In this document: in pieces, positions 23,528 through 32,194 of the stretch | Numbering within the stretch: the stretch's first letter is position 1 | Layout: the number at the start of each line of letters is the position of its first letter | Assembly (NCBI RefSeq): GCF_000328705.1 | Contig: NC_019673.1 | Location: 8,691,501 to 8,755,500 of the forward strand | Direction of reading: 5' to 3' | DNA from: Saccharothrix espanaensis DSM 44229 | GTDB lineage: Bacteria > Actinomycetota > Actinomycetes > Mycobacteriales > Pseudonocardiaceae | DNA length: 64,000 bases | Position numbers and translations under genes: made by a program | The notes under the pieces: generated by a model | Told to the model about the DNA's origin: nothing | The model's input: the letters and a program-made list of their open reading frames with translations, nothing else | The model's database searches: none

Positions 23528-25312
23528 TCAGTTGGTCACGGTCAGCGTGCGCACCACCTGCTCGCACGCGGCGCGGACGCGGTCCTCGCCGGACTCCGGG
23601 AACTGGCAGCCCACGCTCACCTGGGCGTCGCGCTGGAACAGCACGTACCAGTCGACGGTCGCGGTACCCGCCCGCTCCCGGTAGTAAACGACATCCTTGC
23701 CGCCGAAGCTGCGCGAAGCGTCGAAATCGGACAGATCACGGCCGCGGTCGTACTTGTCCCGCAGCTCGGTCTCGGCCCGCGACCGGTTCACCGACGAGTC
23801 GTAGGTGAGCTTCTGCTCGGTCACCGTGATCACGTCGTCCGGCGAGACCGGCGACGACGGCTTGAGGAACACCTGCCGGGTCTCGGCGACCCCGCCGGTC
23901 TGGTCCCAGCCGGCCGGCGCGGTGAACCGGTAGTCGTACTGGGCGATGGTCTTGCCCGGCTCGCCGCTCGACGTCGTCGTCTCGGCCTCGCCGCCGCGCA
24001 CGGCCAGCGCGTACGCGACTGACCCGCCGACCACCACGGCGAGCCCGAGCGACACCCCGACGACCAGCGGCGCTCGGCTGCGCGGTCGGGGCGGCGGGGG
24101 CGGTGGCTGCTGCGGGAAGTACGGCGGCCGGGGGAAGCCCGCCGGCGGTGACGGGGCGCCGGCGGCGATCCGCCGGGTGAGCTTGCGGGTGGAGTCGTCG
24201 GTGATCTTCCGCGTCACGGCCTGCTCGGGCAGCGCGCCGGTGCGCAGCGGGTCCGCGCTCACCGCCCGCAGCGCGCCCCGCGCCACCACGGTCTCGGGCT
24301 GGTCGATGCTGGTCGGCACCACGCCGGTCTGCTCCAGCACCAGCCGGGCGACCAGCGGGATCCGGCTGGAACCGCCGACCAGGAACACCCCGGCCAGCCC
24401 GCGCGGGTCCAGGCCCGCGTCCCGCACGGCGGTCGCCAGCAGCCCTGCGGCCCGGGTCAGCGGCGGGCCGATCAGCCGCTCCAGGTCGGTCCGGGTGACG
24501 TGGGCGTCCGGGAACGGCGGCGGCATCGGCACGTCGGTGTAGGAGTGCCGGGACAGCGTCTCCTTCGCGCCCCGCACGTCCTGGCGCAGCACCCGGCGCT
24601 TGCGCCGGTCGGCCAGGCCGCGGCCCTCCACGAGCTCGCGCCACGCCTGCGGGTCGCCCGGCGCGACCAGCGAGCCGACGTGCTCCAGCAGCACCTGGTC
24701 GACGTCCGCGCCGCCGAAGGTCGGGTCGCCCTTGGTGGCCAGCACCCGGAACGAGCCGCCCTGGCGGACCACGACGCTCGCGTCGACCGTGCCGCCGCCC
24801 AGGTCCAGCACGGCCAGCGCCGAGCCGTCCTGCACGGCGTGCGTCGCCGAGTGGAACACCGCGGCGGCCACCGGCTCGGGCACCAGCCGCAGCTCCTGCC
24901 CCAGCCCGCGGCCGGCGTCGAGGAGCACCCTGGTCCGGATCGCGCCCCAGTCCGCCGGGTGGGTGAGCACCAGCAGGTCGACGGGTGCGCCGCCGGCCAC
25001 GTGCCGGGCCTCGTTCACCACCCGGGTGAGCACCGCCCGCACCACGTCCACGACCTTGAGCACGCTGGTGCCCAGCAGCAGCTCGCCCTCGTCCACCCGG
25101 CGCTTCGGGTTCGGCTCGTAGCGGGACGGGTCGACGGCGGCCTGCCGCTCGGCCTCCTGCCCGACGAACAGCGCGCCGTCGGCCGCGGCGAACACCGCGG
25201 AGGGCAGGATCGGCTGGCCGTCGACCACGACGACCTGCGGCTCCCGGCCGTTGACCGAGATCGCCACGCAGGTGCTCGACGTCCCGAAGTCGACCGCCAC
25301 GCGCAAGCTCAT
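23528..25312 (-). CDS. Hsp70-like type VII secretion-associated protein (Rv3446c family)
   Basis: A 594-residue fusion. Residues 1-355 are an Hsp70/actin-like ATPase: phosphate-1 D-F-G-T-S-S-T at 8-14, phosphate-2 D-L-G-G-G-T-V-D at 170-177, and adenosine motif G-G-S-S-R-I-P at 313-319. There is no substrate-binding domain. A Pro-rich linker (387-412) leads to a transmembrane helix at 415-438 and an extracytoplasmic domain of about 140 residues with two cysteines (V-G-C-Q, A-A-C-E). That last domain has the look of the type VII secretion-associated Rv3446c family. Start ATG 25312 removes a non-conserved upstream reading-frame extension. Its place, between the WXG100 pair and eccC, matches Rv3446c in ESX-4. 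Confidence 0.85.
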   Translation of the reverse strand: MSLRVAVDFGTSSTCVAISVNGREPQVVVVDGQPILPSAVFAAADGALFVGQEAERQAAVDPSRYEPNPKRRVDEGELLLGTSVLKVVDVVRAVLTRVVNEARHVAGGAPVDLLVLTHPADWGAIRTRVLLDAGRGLGQELRLVPEPVAAAVFHSATHAVQDGSALAVLDLGGGTVDASVVVRQGGSFRVLATKGDPTFGGADVDQVLLEHVGSLVAPGDPQAWRELVEGRGLADRRKRRVLRQDVRGAKETLSRHSYTDVPMPPPFPDAHVTRTDLERLIGPPLTRAAGLLATAVRDAGLDPRGLAGVFLVGGSSRIPLVARLVLEQTGVVPTSIDQPETVVARGALRAVSADPLRTGALPEQAVTRKITDDSTRKLTRRIAAGAPSPPAGFPRPPYFPQQPPPPPPRPRSRAPLVVGVSLGLAVVVGGSVAYALAVRGGEAETTTSSGEPGKTIAQYDYRFTAPAGWDQTGGVAETRQVFLKPSSPVSPDDVITVTEQKLTYDSSVNRSRAETELRDKYDRGRDLSDFDASRSFGGKDVVYYRERAGTATVDWYVLFQRDAQVSVGCQFPESGEDRVRAACEQVVRTLTVTN

Positions 25313-25768
25313 CGGGCATCCCCTCGTCACCGGCTGCCTGGAGGGTATCCGGACCGGGCGGTCCGGACGGCGGATCCCGGGACACACCGGCGGGGCCGGC
25401 AGCGGCGGTGGTCCGCACGCCCCGGCGTGGGTCGACCGGGCGCGTCCCGGTGACGCGGGGTGTGTGGAGTCCCACTCCGGGGTAACCCACCGTTACGACG
25501 TCGCGGGTCGTCCACTCATCCCGGCCCAGTCGCCCGGACGTGGCCGAACACCACCCGTCACCGCCTCCGACCAGGCACGACCTCGTCGTGACCGGACGGC
25601 GCGGACCGACCCGGACGGGTCTCGCAGCGCCCCCACCGGGGGAGAACAACCCGGTACGGGGGGCGATCTGTTGCCCGAGGTTCACATAATGGACTGAACG
25701 ATGTCCGGAGGCGGGGCACGGCGACCCCCCGACCCCACGTCCCGCAGCCGGGCTGAACGGAGCCGACC
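25313..25768. other. divergent control region, no gene
   Basis: These 456 bp separate the Hsp70-like gene (minus) from an unknown gene (plus). No coding sequence is convincing. Two small dyads lie close together: GGAGT-CCC-ACTCC (25466-25478) and GTAAC-CCACC-GTTAC (25482-25496), possible operator sites. A CATAAT at 25685-25690 could be a -10 box for the plus strand, but I find no matching -35. Confidence 0.45.
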
Positions 25769-26446
25769 ATGTCCGCGATCGAGGTGTTACCCGGTCCGCA
25801 CGCGCTGACCGGCGAACGCGCCCTCCGGCACGCCGCCCGGTGGACCGACGCGCTGCGCGGCGTCGCGTCCGTGCGCCACCTGCCCGCGCCGGACACCCCG
25901 GCCGACCACGACCTGCGGCTGCTGGCCGGGATGCTCGGCGGCGACCGGCTGCTGGACCTGCCGGTGCCCTTACCGCTGCCCGACACCTCCGCGATCCGGG
26001 CCGACGCCGACCGGATGCTGGCCCGCTACGGCCGCGACGGCGACGGCGCCCGGCACGCCCACATCGGCGACGACACCCTGGCCGAGGTGCGCGGCTGGGA
26101 CCTGCCCGCGCTGGTCGCCACCGCCACCGGCCTGCGGGTCAGCCCCCGGTTGCGGCTCTACTTCGCCCGCGACGACGTGGACGGCGTCGGGTTCCGGCTC
26201 GACTCGCGGCGGTTCGGCGACCTGCGCCTGGTGGTGCCGCTGGACCCGGCGGGCACCACGCTGATCGCCGGGCCGGGCGGCGTGCGCGGCTACCGCGGCC
26301 CGGTCCTGTTCGACGGCGTGTGCGTCCCGCACGGCCGCGCCCCCGACACCTCCGCCCGCACGCTCAACATCGGTCTGCGCCGGCTCGGCCCTCACCGCTC
26401 CCCCGACTCCGCCGGGCTGCACCGGATGCGCTGCGCCTCCTCGTAG
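25769..26446 (+). CDS. unrecognised protein within the ESX locus
   Basis: A 225-residue protein starting ATG 25769 with GGAG six bases upstream. I do not recognise it. Residues about 148-207 read as alternating beta strands (L-R-L-Y-F-A-R, G-V-G-F-R-L-D, L-R-L-V-V-P-L-D) ending F-D-G-V-C-V-P-H-G-R...A-R-T-L-N. This resembles the distal His/Arg half of 2-oxoglutarate oxygenase jelly rolls, but the proximal H-x-D is missing (R-L-D), so catalysis by that route is doubtful. It converges on eccC across a shared terminator. Whether it takes part in secretion is unknown. Confidence 0.6.
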   Translation: MSAIEVLPGPHALTGERALRHAARWTDALRGVASVRHLPAPDTPADHDLRLLAGMLGGDRLLDLPVPLPLPDTSAIRADADRMLARYGRDGDGARHAHIGDDTLAEVRGWDLPALVATATGLRVSPRLRLYFARDDVDGVGFRLDSRRFGDLRLVVPLDPAGTTLIAGPGGVRGYRGPVLFDGVCVPHGRAPDTSARTLNIGLRRLGPHRSPDSAGLHRMRCASS

Positions 26447-26489
26447 GCCGACCGCCGGGGCGCTCCGCACGCCCCCACCCGCGCAGGAC

Positions 26490-26524
26490 GCGAAGGGCCC
26501 CGCCGGTTCGGCGGGGCCCTTCGC
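26490..26524. terminator. bidirectional terminator
   Basis: Arms 26490-26505 and 26509-26524 form a perfect 16-bp GC-rich stem with a 3-nt loop. It lies 12 bp past the eccC stop and 44 bp past the stop of the convergent 225-residue gene, so it can serve both. Confidence 0.88.
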
Positions 26525-26535
26525 GCGTGCCGGGG

Positions 26536-29500
26536 TCAGTCCGGCTGGATCCAGGCGACCTGGATGCGCTGCTGGCCGAACTTGCGGGTGACCAGCGTGC
26601 CCCGGCCGGGCGGCTGCGGCGACGGCTTGAGGGTGCCCACGATCGCGCCCTCCTCCTTCGACCCGGAGCCGACCAGGATCGGGGCCGAGATCTCCTTGAG
26701 CTTGCCCAGGATCGGGTCGTACATGGCCCGCGACGCGCCACCCATCCGGCGCACCGCGATCACGTGCAGGCCGACGTCCTTGGCCTGCGGGATGAACTCG
26801 GCGAGCGGCTGGAGCGGGTTCTGCGCGCCCTGCGGTGCGACCAGGTCGTAGTCGTCCACGATGACGAACAGCTCGGGGCCCTTCCACCAGGAGCGGTTGC
26901 GCAGCTGGTCCTGGGTGACGTCCGGGCCGGGCAGCCGGCCGGTCATCGAGCCGCGCACGTCCTTGACCATGTCGGTGAGCTGGGTCGAGGACACCGCGTA
27001 GGCCAGCAGGTGGTCGGTGTCGACGAAGCCGAGCATGGTGCGCCGGTAGTCGACCAGCATGATCAGCGCCTCGGACGAGGTGTAGCTGGTCATGATGCCG
27101 CGCACGATCGTGCGCAGCAGGTTCGTCTTGCCGGACTCGCCGTCGGCCAGGCACATGAAGTGCGGGTCGGCGTCGAAGTCCAGGTAGACCGGGGCGAGCT
27201 CGTCCTCGTTGACGCCCACCGGCACCAGGTGCCCGCGGTTGGGCTTGAACTGCTGGACCTGGCCCATGAAGTCGGCGTACTGGAGCAGGTCGGGCAGCAG
27301 CCGGACCTGCGGGGCACGCCGGCCGCGCCACGCGGCGGACACCTTGGCGATCATGTCCTGCACGCCCGAGGCCACCGTCTCGGCGTCCGAGGACGCGTCG
27401 ACGCGCGGCAGCGCGGTGAGGAAGTGCAGCTTCTGCGGCGACAGGCCCCGGCCCGGCCGCCCGGCCGGGATGTTGACCGCGACCTTGCGGTCCACGTCGG
27501 ACTCGGACGGGTCACCCAGGCGCAGCTCGAACCGGGTGCCCAGCAGGTCCTTCATCGCGGGCCGGATCTCCGCCCACCGGTTGGCCGCCACGATCACGTG
27601 CACGCCGTAGGACAGGCCCTGCGCGGCCAGCGCCTGGACCTGCGGCTCCAGCACCTCGAACTCCTGGCGGAAGTTCATCCAGCCGTCGACCACCAGGAAG
27701 GCGTCGCCGAAGTCGTCGTCGCGGATCTCGCCGCGCCGCTTCCGGTTGCGGAACTCCACCATCGAGTCGATGCCCTGCGCCCGGAACCGGAGCTCGCGCT
27801 CGGAGATCAGGCCGGACAGCTCGGCCACCATCCGGCGCGCCTTGTCCACGTCCAGCCGCGACGCGAACCCGCCGACGTGCGGCAGGTTCTCCAGCGAGGC
27901 GAGCGTGCCGCCGCCGAGGTCGAGGCAGTAGAACTGCACCTCCTCGGCGGTGTGCGTCAACGCCATCGAGGTGATCATCGTGCGCAGCATCATCGACTTG
28001 CCCGACTGCGGACCGCCGACGATCGCGCCGTGGCCGGCCGCACCGGAGAAGTCCGCCCACAGCAGGTCGCGGCGCTGCTCGAACGGCTTGTCGACCACGC
28101 CCAGCGGCACCTGGAGCTTGCCGTTGGAGAAGAAGCCCGGCGAGGTCAGACCGCGATCCTCGGTCGCCTGGAGCGGCGGGAGCAGGGTGTCCAGCGACGG
28201 CGGCTCGTTCAGCGGCGGCAGCCACACCTCGTGCGCGGGGGGACCCTGCCCCACCAGGCGCTCGACGATGACCTCCAGCTCGCTGGGCTCGTTGCTGTCC
28301 TCCTTCTGCTTCTCCTGCTTGACCGGTTCGACCGGCTTGACCGGTTCCTTGGGGATCTCGACGTAGTCCGGCACGAAGAACCGCGGCCGCTTGTCGCTGG
28401 AGACCACGGCCGACGGGCCGGCCACCTGGATGCCGGCGGGCCGGTACGGGCCGGAGACGTAGAGCGCCTTGAACCGGGTCAGCGGCGAGCCCTGCACGCC
28501 CAGGTACCCCGAACCCGGGATGGGCGGCAGCTCGTAGGCGTCCGGCACGCCGATCGCGGCCCGCGACTCGGCGGCGGAGAACGTCTTCAGACCGATCCGG
28601 TAGGACAGGAACGTGTCCAGACCGCGCAGCTTGCCCTCTTCGAGGCGCTGCGAGGCGAGCAGCATGTGCATCTGGAGCGACCGGCCGACGCGGCCGATCT
28701 GCAGGAAGATGTCGATGAAGTCCGGCTTGGCGGTCAGCATCTCGGAGAACTCGTCGATGCAGATGAACAGCGCGGGCAGCGGGTCGAGGTCGGCGCCGTT
28801 CTCGCGGGCCTTCTCGTAGTCCCAGACGTTCTTGTAGTTGCCCTTGGCCAGCACTTCCTGCCGCCGGGACACCTCGCCCGCGATGGCGTCCTTCATCCGG
28901 TCGACCAGGGTCAGGTCGCCCGCCAGGTTGGTGATCGTCGCGGCGACGTGCGGGGCCTTGTCCAGGCCGAGGAACGTCGCACCACCCTTGAAGTCGACCA
29001 GGATCATGTTCAGCGAGGTCGAGGAGTGCGTGGCCAGCAGGCCGAGCACCAGCGTGCGCAGGAACTCCGACTTGCCGGAACCGGTCGCGCCGATGCACAG
29101 GCCGTGCGGGCCCATGCCCTCCATGGCCGCTTCCTTGATGTCGAGCTCGACCTGCTGGCCGAACTCGCCGATGCCGAAGGGCACCCGGTAGCGGTCGCGC
29201 ACCGGCCGGGGCCGCCACGCCTGCTGCACGTCGAAGGTCAGCGGGTCGCCCTGCAGGCCCAGGAACTCGATCAGCGGCGGGTTGTTGGACATCGACAGCG
29301 GGTCCTCGTCGCTGCCGCCGGCCTCCACGCCACCGACCCGGTACGGCGCGATCCGCCGGGCCAGGGCCTCGGCCTCCACCACGCTGAGCCAGTCCGGCCC
29401 GCCGAACCACTCGACGCCGCCGGCGCTGCGCGCGCCCAGCTTGCCGTCCTCGATGACCAGCCGCAGGCCGCGCCGCGCGGTCAGGTTGCCCAGCGACTCG

Positions 29501-30540
29501 GACAGGTCCAGCAGCGTGACGCCGACCAGACCCTCCTCCAGGATGATCTGCTCTTCCCTGGTCACGTCGCCGTCGTCGATCAGGATCACGATGTGCGGCT
29601 GGTCGGCGGGCGGCGGCGCGTTGCGGGTGAACCGCTGCCGGTCGCGCAGCTGCTCGTCGAGCATCTGCTCGACCTCGGTCAGCGAGCCCGCCATCATCCG
29701 CATCTGGCCGATGCCGTCGACGATGTTCGGGTGCTGCACGTGCGGCAGCCACTTCAGCCACTCCCACTGGGCCTTGGTGCGGCCGGTGGTGACGACCGCG
29801 ATCAGCAGGTCGTCCGGGGAGTGGAAGGTCGCCATCTGGGCCAGCAGCGCGCGGGCCAGGCCGCGCTTGACCTCGATGTCGCCGAGCAGGCCGACGGCGG
29901 CGAAGCCGCGCAACGCGATCGAGATCGGCAGCTCGGGGACCAGCGAGTGGGCGCGCACGAACCGGCGCAGCGCCAGCGTCGCGATCGGCTCCAGCTCCTC
30001 CACCGGGCCGGTCTGCGGCGGCACCAGGCGGGTGGCCAGCCGCTGCGAGCCGCGGCCCGCGCGCAGGTGGCAGAAGTCCGGGTCGTTCTGCCGGCGTTCC
30101 CACATCCGGCGGGTGGTGGCCAGCGACCACAGCATCTGCGGGTCCGGGTGCACCCACTCGCGCTCGGCGCGCTGCTCGTTGGCCGCCTCGCGGGCCCGGT
30201 CGCGCATCTGGCCGAGGTACCGCAGGTAGTCCTTGCGGTCCTCGTTCATCTCGGCCTTCTTCTGGCCCTTGCCGGAGCCCATGCCGCCCGCCATCATGCC
30301 GATGGTGGAGATCATCATCATGCCCGGCATGATCATCGCGGCGGGGTTCTTGTTGCTGTAGCTGAACATCAAGACCATCATCCCGACGGAGGACACGATC
30401 ATGACGGCCGGCATCGCCTTCATCATGACGTTGCCGGGGATGACCCGGGGCACCTCGGGCGGGGGTTCGAGGTGGACCTCACCGCCCGGCGGACGGGGAG
30501 CGGCGAGGCGTGCCGTGCGCTTGAACTGCAACGTGCTCAC
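26536..30540 (-). CDS. eccC: type VII secretion motor ATPase EccC
   Basis: The FtsK/SpoIIIE-type coupling ATPase that binds WXG100 substrates and drives ESX export; 1334 residues, unsplit. Two membrane helices lie at about 39-60 and 68-86. Three ATPase domains follow. D1 has Walker A G-A-T-G-S-G-K-S (484-491) and Walker B L-F-I-C-I-D-E-F (591-598). D2 has G-G-P-Q-S-G-K-S (842-849) with a weak Walker B F-L-V-V-D-G-W. D3 has A-D-G-E-S-G-K-T (1132-1139) with L-F-V-I-V-D-D-Y. Start GTG 30540. It is divergent from eccD-mycP, with about 250 bp between them. A single-chain EccC is the ESX-4-like arrangement. Confidence 0.97.
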   Translation of the reverse strand: MSTLQFKRTARLAAPRPPGGEVHLEPPPEVPRVIPGNVMMKAMPAVMIVSSVGMMVLMFSYSNKNPAAMIMPGMMMISTIGMMAGGMGSGKGQKKAEMNEDRKDYLRYLGQMRDRAREAANEQRAEREWVHPDPQMLWSLATTRRMWERRQNDPDFCHLRAGRGSQRLATRLVPPQTGPVEELEPIATLALRRFVRAHSLVPELPISIALRGFAAVGLLGDIEVKRGLARALLAQMATFHSPDDLLIAVVTTGRTKAQWEWLKWLPHVQHPNIVDGIGQMRMMAGSLTEVEQMLDEQLRDRQRFTRNAPPPADQPHIVILIDDGDVTREEQIILEEGLVGVTLLDLSESLGNLTARRGLRLVIEDGKLGARSAGGVEWFGGPDWLSVVEAEALARRIAPYRVGGVEAGGSDEDPLSMSNNPPLIEFLGLQGDPLTFDVQQAWRPRPVRDRYRVPFGIGEFGQQVELDIKEAAMEGMGPHGLCIGATGSGKSEFLRTLVLGLLATHSSTSLNMILVDFKGGATFLGLDKAPHVAATITNLAGDLTLVDRMKDAIAGEVSRRQEVLAKGNYKNVWDYEKARENGADLDPLPALFICIDEFSEMLTAKPDFIDIFLQIGRVGRSLQMHMLLASQRLEEGKLRGLDTFLSYRIGLKTFSAAESRAAIGVPDAYELPPIPGSGYLGVQGSPLTRFKALYVSGPYRPAGIQVAGPSAVVSSDKRPRFFVPDYVEIPKEPVKPVEPVKQEKQKEDSNEPSELEVIVERLVGQGPPAHEVWLPPLNEPPSLDTLLPPLQATEDRGLTSPGFFSNGKLQVPLGVVDKPFEQRRDLLWADFSGAAGHGAIVGGPQSGKSMMLRTMITSMALTHTAEEVQFYCLDLGGGTLASLENLPHVGGFASRLDVDKARRMVAELSGLISERELRFRAQGIDSMVEFRNRKRRGEIRDDDFGDAFLVVDGWMNFRQEFEVLEPQVQALAAQGLSYGVHVIVAANRWAEIRPAMKDLLGTRFELRLGDPSESDVDRKVAVNIPAGRPGRGLSPQKLHFLTALPRVDASSDAETVASGVQDMIAKVSAAWRGRRAPQVRLLPDLLQYADFMGQVQQFKPNRGHLVPVGVNEDELAPVYLDFDADPHFMCLADGESGKTNLLRTIVRGIMTSYTSSEALIMLVDYRRTMLGFVDTDHLLAYAVSSTQLTDMVKDVRGSMTGRLPGPDVTQDQLRNRSWWKGPELFVIVDDYDLVAPQGAQNPLQPLAEFIPQAKDVGLHVIAVRRMGGASRAMYDPILGKLKEISAPILVGSGSKEEGAIVGTLKPSPQPPGRGTLVTRKFGQQRIQVAWIQPD

Positions 30541-30794
30541 CTAACAGGCACCTCTTCACACTCTCGAACCAACGCACGCGGGGTGCGCCCACCAGTCGCA
30601 ACCGACACTATGGCGCATCGGTGGAACGGGCGGCGGTGGGTCCGGGAAAATCGCCGGCGGACGTGTTGTGCCGAACCGCCCTGTCGGGACGCCCGTTGAG
30701 TCCATACTTGGGGCCGCCCGAGGGGCCTCCGAGCAGACCAATAAGGTCGACGCGGCCCACAAGCACACGAGTGATCAGGACTTAGGGGGCGCTG

Positions 30795-32189
30795 GTGGCG
30801 ACCGGTACGACGGTGTTCAGCCGGGTGACGGTGGTTGCGCCGCGGACGCGTATCGACGTCGCGCTGCCCGCCGACGTCGCGGTGGCCGACCTGCTGCCGA
30901 TGCTGCTGGACATGGCCAAGGAGGCCACTCCGGACGGCGGCGTGCGGCACGGCGGCTGGACCTTGGCCAAGCTGGGCGACAGCCCGCTGGACCCGAGCCG
31001 CACGCTGGCGTCGCTGGGCGTGGTGGACGGCGAGCTGCTTCAGCTGCGCAAGCGGAACGAGAACCCGCCACCGCCGCTGTACGACGACGTGGTGGACGCG
31101 ATCGCCGAGTCCGACCCGGACAGCTTCCGGCCGTGGACGAAGGACACCGCCCGCCGCTACGGCCACCTGGCCGGCGCGCTGGCGCTGATCGCCGCCGCCG
31201 TGGCGGTCCTGCTGGCCGGTCCGCTGGTCGGCGGCGACGGCCTGTGGCCGGCGATCTGCGCGGGCGCCGCGGCCATCGTGGCGCTGGCGGCCGGCGCGGT
31301 CATCGCGCGGTCCTACGACGCGACCGGCACGGGCGTGCTGATCGCGGCCGCGGGCGGTCTGCCGATGGCCTACGTGGCGGGCCTGTACACCGTGCCGGGC
31401 GAGATCGGCCGGCCGAACCTGCTGCTGGCCAGCGTGCTGGTGCTGATCTTCGCCTCGGCCGCGATCCTGCTCATCGGGCGCGGCATCACGGTGTTCATCG
31501 CCGCCGCCACGGCCGGTGCGCTCAGCGGCATCGCGTTCCTGATCGGGATCTTCGTCGACCACCCGGTGGTGGGCATCGCGGCGGCGACCGCGGCGGTGTC
31601 GCTGGCGGCGCTCTCGGTGCTGCCCCGGCTCACCATCCAGCTCGCGAAGCTGCCGCTGCCGACCGTCCCGGGCAGTGCCGAGGACCTCAAGGAGGACACC
31701 GGCTTCCCGGAGTACGCGGTGATCGAGCGGCGCACCGCGAACGCCCACGAGTACCTCACCGGCATGATCATCGGCTGCGGCGGGATCGCCGCGGTGTTCT
31801 CGGTGATCGCGGCCGGCGACGGCACGGTCTTCGGCCCGATCCTGGCGGTCGTGGTGGCCCTGGTGCTGCTGCTGCGCGGCCGCGCCTACGCCAACGGCGC
31901 GCAGGCCGTGGCGCTGCTGGCCTCGGGCATGGTGGCCGCCGCCGGCGTGCTGGTCGGCTGGCTGGTGGCGGCCAGTGCCGCGAACCGGCTGCTGTTCGTG
32001 TTCGGCACCCTCGTGGTGGTCGGCGCGGGCGCGCTGGTGCTCGGTGTGATCTTCCCCAACCAGAAGTTCTCCCCGGTGCTGCGCCGCACGGTCGACGTGC
32101 TGGAGGCCATCCTGATCGCCGCGGTCCTGCCGCTGGCGCTCGCCGTGATGGACCTCTACGTCGCCATGCGCCAGCTGATCCCGGCCTGA
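30795..32189 (+). CDS. eccD: type VII secretion integral membrane protein EccD
   Basis: Channel component of the ESX membrane complex. Residues 1 to about 90 form the cytoplasmic ubiquitin-like (YukD) domain (F-S-R-V-T-V-V-A-P-R-T-R-I-D-V-A-L-P; S-L-G-V-V-D-G-E-L-L). About eleven transmembrane helices follow to residue 460. The 464-residue length is usual. Start GTG 30795 has AGGGGG six bases upstream. mycP follows after only 5 bp, so the two are co-transcribed, as in ESX-4. Confidence 0.95.
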   Translation: MATGTTVFSRVTVVAPRTRIDVALPADVAVADLLPMLLDMAKEATPDGGVRHGGWTLAKLGDSPLDPSRTLASLGVVDGELLQLRKRNENPPPPLYDDVVDAIAESDPDSFRPWTKDTARRYGHLAGALALIAAAVAVLLAGPLVGGDGLWPAICAGAAAIVALAAGAVIARSYDATGTGVLIAAAGGLPMAYVAGLYTVPGEIGRPNLLLASVLVLIFASAAILLIGRGITVFIAAATAGALSGIAFLIGIFVDHPVVGIAAATAAVSLAALSVLPRLTIQLAKLPLPTVPGSAEDLKEDTGFPEYAVIERRTANAHEYLTGMIIGCGGIAAVFSVIAAGDGTVFGPILAVVVALVLLLRGRAYANGAQAVALLASGMVAAAGVLVGWLVAASAANRLLFVFGTLVVVGAGALVLGVIFPNQKFSPVLRRTVDVLEAILIAAVLPLALAVMDLYVAMRQLIPA

Positions 32190-32194
32190 CCGAC

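Noticed and set aside
25840..30699. A 1619-codon plus-strand open frame opposite eccC
   Set aside because: It is the mirror of eccC codons, with no domain or membrane helices, while eccC has three P-loops in the other strand.
30541..30794. A defined bidirectional promoter between eccC and eccD
   Set aside because: A TTGGGG and a TAAGGT are present, but their spacing (about 30 bp) does not fit a normal promoter.
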